Of a DNA stretch of 58,704 nt, positions 53,092 to 58,704 are shown piece after piece (position 1 is the first letter of the stretch; each line of letters starts with the position of its first letter). The notes beneath the pieces were generated by a model. The model saw nothing but the letters and a program-made list of their open reading frames with translations. It made no database searches and had not been told where the DNA came from. The DNA comes from CAZOLI01 sp964580675 (GTDB lineage Bacteria; Planctomycetota; MHYJ01; CAYXQY01), in the NCBI GenBank assembly GCA_964580675.1, contig CAZOLI010000018.1:1-58704 (forward strand). The letters are read 5' to 3'. The position numbers were made by a program, and so were the translations under genes.

Positions 53092-53586
53092 TTATCCGTC
53101 CTCCCTGGCCCAGTCGTACGGAATGTCATTTTCGTGGGGCGGGCAGCGGTACTCATCCGGATCTTCATAATCATACACCGCCGTCGGGATGTTCAGAAGG
53201 AGGGCTTCTTCTTCGGAAATGCACTTGATCCCGTGCCAGACCCCTTCAGGGATTTTCAGCAGGGTTTTGTTGTGATCCCCGAGATAAAACTCATTTACTT
53301 CGCCACGGGTGGGACTTCCCTCGCGATCATCGTACAGAACCACTTTCATCATGCCGCGCAGCACGGCAAAGTGATCGGTTTGTTCCTGATGATAGTGCCA
53401 GGCTTTCACGACGCCCGGATAGGCGGTCGTAATGTATACCTGACCGAACTCCTCGTACAGGTCGTCGTCCCGGCGAAGAATTTCCATGAGCCGGCCCCGT
53501 TCATCGGGAATGACATCCAGGCTTTTGGTTCTCACTCCCTCAATCCGTTCGGGGGATTCTTCGTCGAACTGTTCTTTATCAACCAT
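53092..53586 (-). CDS. RmlC-like cupin, nucleotide-sugar epimerase type
   Basis: 164 residues. dTDP-4-dehydrorhamnose 3,5-epimerase-like fold: IPDERGRLMEILRRDDDLYE, QVYITTAYPGVVKAWHYHQE, DHFAVLRGMMKVVLYD, IPEGVWHGIKCISEEEALLL, and NIPTAVYDYEDPDE near the C-terminus, as in RfbC/WxcM relatives. It overlaps the upstream SDR gene by 8 bases, so the pair acts in one sugar pathway. The exact substrate is unknown. Confidence 0.88.
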   Translation of the reverse strand: MVDKEQFDEESPERIEGVRTKSLDVIPDERGRLMEILRRDDDLYEEFGQVYITTAYPGVVKAWHYHQEQTDHFAVLRGMMKVVLYDDREGSPTRGEVNEFYLGDHNKTLLKIPEGVWHGIKCISEEEALLLNIPTAVYDYEDPDEYRCPPHENDIPYDWAREDG

Positions 53587-54550
53587 TTCTGGAGTTTCGA
53601 AGAAACGAATGCACTTCTTCCAGGATACAACCCAGATCCCGCTCCGGTTCGTAGTCGATCATCTCCTTGATTCGTGACAGGTCCGGCACGCGGCGCGGCA
53701 TGTCCTCGAACCCCTCCTCGTACGCCTCTTCATAGGGAATTGTTTCAATGGACGCGTCGGGATTCACCAGTTCCTGGACCCGTTCGGCCAGCGACATAAT
53801 GCTAATTTCTTCGTCGTTCCCGATGTTAAACACCTGTCCATGTGCCCCGTCTTCCCGGACAAGTCCGTACAGTCCCTGGACCACGTCCTTTACGTGAGCA
53901 AAACACCGGCTCTGGGTCCCGTCGCCGTAGACGGTAATCGGGCCACCGTCCATCGCCTGCTTGACGAAGCGGGGGATCACCATTCCGTACTGACCCACCT
54001 GTCTCGGCCCCACCGTGTTAAATATGCGGGCAATAACCACGGGCACGTCCTTTTCCTTCCAGTAACTCAACCCCAGAAATTCATCCACGGCTTTGGAACA
54101 GGCGTAGGACCACCGGGAGTGGCTCGTGGGGCCCATCACCATGTCGTCATCCTCGCTGTACGGAAAGGATTTTGACTTGCCGTACACCTCCGACGTTGAA
54201 GCCAGCAGAACTTTTTTCCGTTTCTTGGCCGCCATGTTCAGGACCTTCTTGGTTCCCGATATATTGGTTTCGATGGTCTGGACCGGGCGCTCCACAATCA
54301 GGAACACGCCAACGGCGGCCGCCAGGTGAAACACCACGTCGACCCCGTCCACGAGTTCGGCGAGGAGCCGCTCCTTCTCTATGCTGTCAATGGTGTATTC
54401 AAAACGGGGGTGTTCCTTCAGGTGACGAATGTTTTCGATGTTGCCCGTGGAGAGATTGTCAAGCACATGGACGTGTTCACCCTCGTCCAGCAGAAGGTCG
54501 GCAAGATGAGATCCAATAAAACCGGCTCCTCCAGTGATGAGATATCGCAT
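53579..54550 (-). CDS. NAD-dependent nucleotide-sugar epimerase/dehydratase (extended SDR)
   Basis: 323 residues. ITGGAGFIGSHLADLLLDEG is the NAD-binding motif. VFHLAAAVGVFLIVERPVQT, LASTSEVYGKSK, and YACSKAVDEF give the Ser and Tyr-xxx-Lys catalytic residues. FNTVGPRQVGQYGMVIPRFV and VYGDGTQSRCFAHVKDVVQG are typical of UDP-sugar epimerases and UDP-glucuronate decarboxylases. With Ugd nearby, a UDP-glucuronate-derived sugar is plausible. Confidence 0.9.
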   Translation of the reverse strand: MRYLITGGAGFIGSHLADLLLDEGEHVHVLDNLSTGNIENIRHLKEHPRFEYTIDSIEKERLLAELVDGVDVVFHLAAAVGVFLIVERPVQTIETNISGTKKVLNMAAKKRKKVLLASTSEVYGKSKSFPYSEDDDMVMGPTSHSRWSYACSKAVDEFLGLSYWKEKDVPVVIARIFNTVGPRQVGQYGMVIPRFVKQAMDGGPITVYGDGTQSRCFAHVKDVVQGLYGLVREDGAHGQVFNIGNDEEISIMSLAERVQELVNPDASIETIPYEEAYEEGFEDMPRRVPDLSRIKEMIDYEPERDLGCILEEVHSFLRNSRNG

Positions 54551-54773
54551 TGGGACTTGTTTTTTCGAAGCAATTCCTGGTTCGATTCCATCTTACGGAA
54601 TGCGCATGACAAATTAAACGGAAATATCTCAAACCGGAAAATGTACGGAACGTCGGTTACGGATGCGAGGAGGTGACAAAACTTGTAATTCATATTTCCC
54701 CCTGCCATAATTACACCCCCCTGAAACAGGAAATTGCTGCCGGTATCTCTCTGTCGATTTCGATCGAATCACC

Positions 54774-56072
54774 ATGAACATATCCGTCATTGGAACCGGA
54801 TACGTAGGATTGGTCACGGGAGCCTGCCTTGCGGAAGCGGGTCACAACGTCATCTGTGCAGACATTGACGAAGAAAAAATACAGGAGCTTCAGCAGGGAA
54901 ATCTGCCGATTTATGAAGAGGGGCTCGAGGAGCTTGTTCAGGAAATGCAATCCCTCGAGCGCCTTTCCTTTACGACATCCACGCCCGAAGCGGTGGCGGA
55001 AAGCCGCATCATCTACATCACCGTGGGAACCCCGGCCACAAAGTCCGGCGAACCGGACCTGTCCGCGGTCGAGGCGGTGGCACGGGATATTGCGGGCTGT
55101 CTTGGAGACGAGTATCGGGTAATCGTGGAAAAAAGCACGGTCCCCGTCAACACGGGGGAACAGGTCGAATCCACCGTGGAGCGATATTCGGACCCCGGGG
55201 CTTCTTTTGACATCGTCTCCAATCCCGAATTTCTGTCGGAGGGGACGGCGCTCCGTGACGCGCGAAATCCCCACCGGATTGTCGTGGGGGTGTCCTCCGA
55301 CCGGTCGGAGGAGTTGATGCGGTCGGTTTATGAACCTTTTGACGCTCCGCTGATTGTGACGGACGTCTCATCGGCCGAGCTGATCAAACACGCGTCGAAC
55401 TCCTTCCTTGCCCTAAAAATTTCCTACATTAACGCGATTTCGCGAATCTGCGAACTGTCCGGTGCCAACGTGGAGGAGGTATCCCGGGGCATGGGCATGG
55501 ATCCGAGAATCGGAAATCAGTTTCTAAACGCGGGAATCGGATACGGGGGATCGTGTTTTCCCAAAGACGTGGATGCGTTTTACAAGATATCGGACAACCT
55601 TGGTTACGATTTCCGAATTCTTCAGGAGGTACAGAAAATTAACCGGGAGCAGCGGGAGCTGATCCTCAACAAAATTGAGGACGAATTATGGATCCTGAAC
55701 GATAAGAAAATTGCCGTTCTCGGGTTGTCGTTTAAACCCGGCACCGACGACATACGAGAGTCGCCGGCCCTTTACGTCATTGAGGACCTCCTCGAGGAAA
55801 ACTGTAATATCTCTGCATATGATCCGAGGGCCATAGAAAATGCCCGGCGCGTATTGCCGGAAGACGTTGATTTTGCGGAGACCCCCGTGGACGCGGCAAC
55901 TGATGCCGACTGCCTCCTGGTCGTCACCGACTGGCCAGAATTCGAGGAGCTGGATTACGACGAGATTCAGAACCGGATGACACACCCTCTCCTGGTGGAC
56001 GGCCGAAACATGCTTGACCCGGATGAAATGAGAAAAAGGGGCTTCACCTATCATTCGGTGGGGCGGCCATAG
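54774..56072 (+). CDS. ugd: UDP-glucose 6-dehydrogenase
   Basis: 432 residues, the usual length. It begins ISVIGTGYVGLVTGACLAEA. FDIVSNPEFLSEGTA, SSAELIKHASNSFLALKISY, catalytic Cys261 in GYGGSCFPKDV, and LGLSFKPGTDDIRESPA are all present. It oxidises UDP-glucose to UDP-glucuronate with two NAD+. It is divergent from the SDR/cupin pair, separated by 223 bases. Confidence 0.96.
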   Translation: MNISVIGTGYVGLVTGACLAEAGHNVICADIDEEKIQELQQGNLPIYEEGLEELVQEMQSLERLSFTTSTPEAVAESRIIYITVGTPATKSGEPDLSAVEAVARDIAGCLGDEYRVIVEKSTVPVNTGEQVESTVERYSDPGASFDIVSNPEFLSEGTALRDARNPHRIVVGVSSDRSEELMRSVYEPFDAPLIVTDVSSAELIKHASNSFLALKISYINAISRICELSGANVEEVSRGMGMDPRIGNQFLNAGIGYGGSCFPKDVDAFYKISDNLGYDFRILQEVQKINREQRELILNKIEDELWILNDKKIAVLGLSFKPGTDDIRESPALYVIEDLLEENCNISAYDPRAIENARRVLPEDVDFAETPVDAATDADCLLVVTDWPEFEELDYDEIQNRMTHPLLVDGRNMLDPDEMRKRGFTYHSVGRP

Positions 56073-56119
56073 TGGGAAACCGGGGCCCAAACCTGTGGTA
56101 ACCGTGGAAGCCCCGCAGA

Positions 56120-56815
56120 TTAATCCACCTGAATCCGTGCAAAACGAGCGGCTTTTCGCACCTCCTCCGATGGGTCCTTCTCCAGGGCAACTTTCAGCAC
56201 CTCCGAGGCCATGGGATTTTCTGTTTTACCCAGTGCCCGCACAACGGCTACCCGCACCGTACTGCTCGATTCGTCCTTCAGTCGCTGACGAAACACCGAT
56301 TCCACGTCCTCCAGCGTAATTCGTCGGTCCCGTGGTGCCGTCGGGTTCCCGGTGACAAACACCTCTCCGATGGTACGGACGGCCCAGGTTCGAATCCGTT
56401 GATCTTCGTGATCAATCACGGTTTTAACCGCCGGAAGGGCACGTTTCCCGAGTCGAACAAGTACACCGGTTTGCCGGGAAACGATCTTTTCGTCGGGTTC
56501 TTCTTTTTTCAGTGCCTGTACTACGTTCTTCACCCGCTCCTCCGGCGACAGGTCATCGGTTGGCTCCACTTCCCATACGGTTTCCTGCTCCTGTTTTTCG
56601 TCTTTTTCCCCATCCTTGTTTTTTTCGTCCTTGTTATTTTTCGAACTCCCCTGGTCTCCTGTTGACGTCACGGAGGCATCATCGTTTTCCGGACCGGTAC
56701 GGGACGCCGTCCGGACAATCTGATACACAACGTAGGTAGCGGAAACCCCAAACAAAAATACCAGGCCGATCAGTCCCGCTTTTCGATACGAAAAATTCAT
56801 TTCCTGAGGAAACAC
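56120..56815 (-). CDS. membrane-anchored HEAT-like repeat protein
   Basis: 231 residues from a GTG whose first base overlaps the GNAT stop (TAGTG); ATG 56800 is an alternative. One TM helix (AGLIGLVFLFGVSATYVVYQ), then a long Lys/Glu/Asp linker, then helix pairs of HEAT type: ALPAVKTVIDHEDQRIRTWA, VESVFRQRLKDESSSTVRVA, VVRALGKTENPMASEVLKVA. It is probably a scaffold; the link to the acetyltransferase is operonic only. Confidence 0.8.
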   Translation of the reverse strand: MFPQEMNFSYRKAGLIGLVFLFGVSATYVVYQIVRTASRTGPENDDASVTSTGDQGSSKNNKDEKNKDGEKDEKQEQETVWEVEPTDDLSPEERVKNVVQALKKEEPDEKIVSRQTGVLVRLGKRALPAVKTVIDHEDQRIRTWAVRTIGEVFVTGNPTAPRDRRITLEDVESVFRQRLKDESSSTVRVAVVRALGKTENPMASEVLKVALEKDPSEEVRKAARFARIQVD

Positions 56816-57261
56816 TAAGAAGCCGGATTGCTGTCACTCAGGTTCGCCTGGAGAAGTTCCCGGTCTTCTTCACTTTCTTCAAAACCCCGTTCCACCAACC
56901 ATTCCTTCAGGCTTTCCCGTTCCGGATGCTCTTCGGGAACGACGTTATAAATATAATTCACCCCGATATCACGGGCCTCGTCTTTCAGCTTCTCCATAAT
57001 AAAACTGCCAACGCCCTCTCCCCGTCGGTCCGGATCCACGGCAAGCAGGACTTCCGCATCCCCCCATGTGAGATCCAGCCACCCATAACCAACCACCGTT
57101 CCATTATCTTCAACCCGCCACCATTTTGACGGCAGTGTATCCCCCACCTCAAAATTCGTTTGCTCGTTCGGAAAGACCCCATCGCGAGCCCCTCCGATAA
57201 TGCGTTCCTTGTCCTCGTCCCAGGTGGCCCGTTTTTCATAGACCCAGTTCAAATCAGACAT
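56815..57261 (-). CDS. GNAT family N-acetyltransferase
   Basis: 148 residues. Motif A is AEVLLAVDPDRRGEGVGSFI, with the RxxGxG/A acetyl-CoA loop, followed by the helix EKLKDEARDIGV. The N-terminal VGYGWLDLTWGD strand pair is also family-like. The acceptor is unknown. A TATAAT box at 57351-57356 lies upstream. Confidence 0.87.
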   Translation of the reverse strand: MSDLNWVYEKRATWDEDKERIIGGARDGVFPNEQTNFEVGDTLPSKWWRVEDNGTVVGYGWLDLTWGDAEVLLAVDPDRRGEGVGSFIMEKLKDEARDIGVNYIYNVVPEEHPERESLKEWLVERGFEESEEDRELLQANLSDSNPAS

Positions 57262-57350
57262 GTTCGTCCTTCTCCATTTATTTCAAAAGCACAAAAAACG
57301 AACGCTCAACCAGATTCACAGCAACCATGCAAACGGGTTTGGGCATATTT

Positions 57351-57380
57351 ATTATACCTGAGCTGCCGTGATCTTTTTAG
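57351..57380 (-). promoter_or_regulatory. promoter candidate for GNAT-HEAT operon
   Basis: On the minus strand a perfect TATAAT (57351-57356) lies about 90 bases before the GNAT start. The -35 position is only TAAAAA/CTAAAA, so confidence rests on the -10 box. Confidence 0.45.
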
Positions 57381-57478
57381 CCTCTCCAGGGTGTCTCAGG
57401 AGACATTGGTTGTACCTCCCTTTTTTCCCGGATGGGGCATAATGACGAATCCCCGTCAGAGAACAGAAACACCGTGAA

Positions 57479-57518
57479 ATAAAAAATCCCCGGCGTCCGC
57501 GAAAAGCGGAGCCGGGGA
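57479..57518 (-). terminator. strong rho-independent terminator after the VWA gene
   Basis: TCCCCGGC (57487-57494) pairs with GCCGGGGA (57511-57518), extended by TCCGC with GCGGA around a short A-rich loop. On the minus strand it is followed by TTTTTTATTTC. It lies 26 bases past the VWA stop. Confidence 0.9.
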
Positions 57519-57544
57519 AAAAGTCTTTTGGCGCCGGTCAGGCG

Positions 57545-58399
57545 TTATTTGATGGAGGTGTAGTCCCCATCATTCTGTTTGGCCAGATCCTTCATGAAAT
57601 TCACGAAGTTGTCCCGACGTTTCCGGACTTCCGGAAGATGCCCTTCAAGCTGATTTTTCGTCATATTGTCGACACCTTCTTTCGGCACGACCGGAATCTG
57701 GTCAAACCCGAGGGAATGAATGGTCACGTTCCGATCCTTGTTCCACGACTTCACGTCGTTCAGGATCTTCTGTGTGTCCATGTATCCCTTGTTGGATTTC
57801 TTGTTCGGGTTCATCGGTGCGCCGTCGGAAATCAGGTAGATGTATTTGGTTTCGTCGATATCAAAGGCCTTTTTGAGGGCCAGGTCCGTTCTCGTGGCCC
57901 CTTCTGCATTCAGAGAATAGACCTTCTTGATCATCTTCATGCGGGTCTTGTCGTTGGCCTTGATCATTTCACCTTCCACAGCAATGTCCACTTCGGTGCT
58001 ATAGAAGACGAAGTTAAAATCGTTCCCCTCGGGAATCTGCATAATCAAATTGATCATCTCCCACTTGGCACGACCTATTCGTGAACGGGGATGTTCGTTC
58101 AGGTCCTTTTTTGTGATGGTCCGGCCGTCGGGAAGTTCAATTTGTTCGGGCGCTCCCTGATCATTTTCGTCCTTACCGGTTTCGGGTCCTTCATCCTCCT
58201 GTTTTTCGTCCCAGTATGCCATGCTTCCCGAGACGTCAAGGACGATGACGGCGTCATCCAGTTTGTCCTTCGCTACCGTCTTGTCAAAAATCTCCCCTTT
58301 TTCGTCCGATCCCGAATCGTCCTGAGCGGTGACAAATCCCCCACCGAGGGCCAGTAGAAAGACGGCCAATCCACAGAGTACGGAGAGTCTTCTTTTCAT
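57545..58399 (-). CDS. exported VWA-domain protein
   Basis: 284 residues with a signal peptide (LCGLAVFLLALGGGFVTAQD). The VWA domain carries the MIDAS: AVIVLDVSGSMAYW (DxSxS), a Thr in GATRTDLAL and an Asp/Ser pair in YIYLISDGAP. An acidic insertion of about 35 residues (near 70-100) separates the first strand from SRIGRAKWEMINLI. It likely binds a protein ligand via a divalent metal in the periplasm. It is single-gene, with a strong terminator. Confidence 0.92.
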   Translation of the reverse strand: MKRRLSVLCGLAVFLLALGGGFVTAQDDSGSDEKGEIFDKTVAKDKLDDAVIVLDVSGSMAYWDEKQEDEGPETGKDENDQGAPEQIELPDGRTITKKDLNEHPRSRIGRAKWEMINLIMQIPEGNDFNFVFYSTEVDIAVEGEMIKANDKTRMKMIKKVYSLNAEGATRTDLALKKAFDIDETKYIYLISDGAPMNPNKKSNKGYMDTQKILNDVKSWNKDRNVTIHSLGFDQIPVVPKEGVDNMTKNQLEGHLPEVRKRRDNFVNFMKDLAKQNDGDYTSIK

Positions 58400-58704
58400 G
58401 GTGATGTGAGTAAAAACAGATTCAATTGGTCACACGGAATTGTATTCTGTCAAGGTAGGACACACCGTGCACAATATCAACCAGAATGGGCCTGTGAACG
58501 GTAATCCCCCTTTTTACCGGGTAAACAGGCAAATAAATGAGTCCCGGTTCAAACGAACCCCCATCCGAAATGATCATTGTCCCAGAAATATCCCGTCTAT
58601 TTCAACTCTTTTCCAAACATAAAAGGGATTTCGACGGTGTCCGAAGCGGACACACGGCCGACAAAAACAGATTTTTCAGGAGATGATCGGGACGCTTCCG
58701 AAAC
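58400..58704 (-). other. upstream region of the VWA gene, window edge
   Basis: 305 bases with no supported gene. On the minus strand TTGACA occurs near 58447-58452, with TACAAT right after it rather than at 17 bases, so I do not define a promoter. Confidence 0.4.

Noticed and set aside
56388..56402. GGTTCGAATCC, resembling the T-loop of a tRNA
   Set aside because: It lies inside the HEAT-like coding sequence, and no acceptor or anticodon stem can be drawn around it.
1..58704. CRISPR arrays, transposases, integrases, phage genes
   Set aside because: None were seen on reading both strands; no regularly spaced repeats or insertion-sequence ends.

Overview
The window looks like one contiguous, gene-dense stretch of a Gram-negative bacterial chromosome. 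By eye the base composition is slightly GC-rich. I see no rRNA, tRNA, CRISPR array, insertion sequence or phage gene. The envelope content (lipoproteins, a type II secretion cluster, a LysM protein, an M48 protease lipoprotein), the many HEAT/TPR/VWA/WD40-like proteins, the DUF4178-DUF350-polyamine cluster and the acidic Glu/Asp-rich linkers suggest a deep-branching lineage such as a Planctomycetota/PVC-related or candidate phylum. No gene here fixes the taxonomy.

Layout. 1-1071: end of a beta-propeller protein. 1165-4538 (minus): cassette of a B-family DNA polymerase, a small helical protein and a RecA-like protein with a degenerate P-loop. 5017-8491: DUF2188 protein, mnmG, methyltransferase. 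8503-9543 (minus): two paralogous thioredoxin-like lipoproteins. In one of them an in-frame TGA sits exactly where the other has the first Cys of CxxC, so it is very likely a selenoprotein. 9802-17983: two cysteine desulfurases, a GT-C glycosyltransferase, a MetB/MetC-type enzyme behind a structured leader, and a 950-residue protein that looks like four tandem GspE-N/MshEN-like domains. 18025-20612: LysM lipoprotein, FKBP lipoprotein, FxsA. 20634-25541 (minus): DUF4178, DUF4178, a frame-disrupted small gene, DUF350, a membrane aminopropyltransferase and SpeD. 25841-28651: a sodium symporter of the NSS family with a giant EF-hand-bearing insertion. 28678-35235 (minus): seven-gene operon with a pseudo-signal peptidase, TPR protein, zinc-ribbon protein, CHASE2-adenylate cyclase, SH3 protein, M48 protease and a lipoprotein. 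35959-40820: HEAT protein, ABC ATPase, permease and TPR protein. 40923-42907 (minus): two short MetE-like proteins arranged like a split MetE. 43495-53069: ECF sigma factor, FecR-like anti-sigma factor, a bitopic protein, then gspD-E-F-G-H-I-J. 53092-56072: nucleotide-sugar genes. 56120-58399 (minus): HEAT protein, GNAT, VWA protein.

Themes. Sulfur, methionine and selenium chemistry recurs: two desulfurases, cystathionine enzyme, split MetE, AdoMet decarboxylase, and a Sec/Cys lipoprotein pair. Envelope maintenance is the second theme. The strongest discovery candidates are the unannotated UxxC selenoprotein with its Cys twin, the PolB/RecA-like cassette (a possible mutasome-like module), the symporter with the EF-hand insertion, and the signal-peptidase-like protein that has lost both catalytic residues. 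Start sites were chosen from Shine-Dalgarno spacing, overlaps and signal peptides and are flagged where doubtful.
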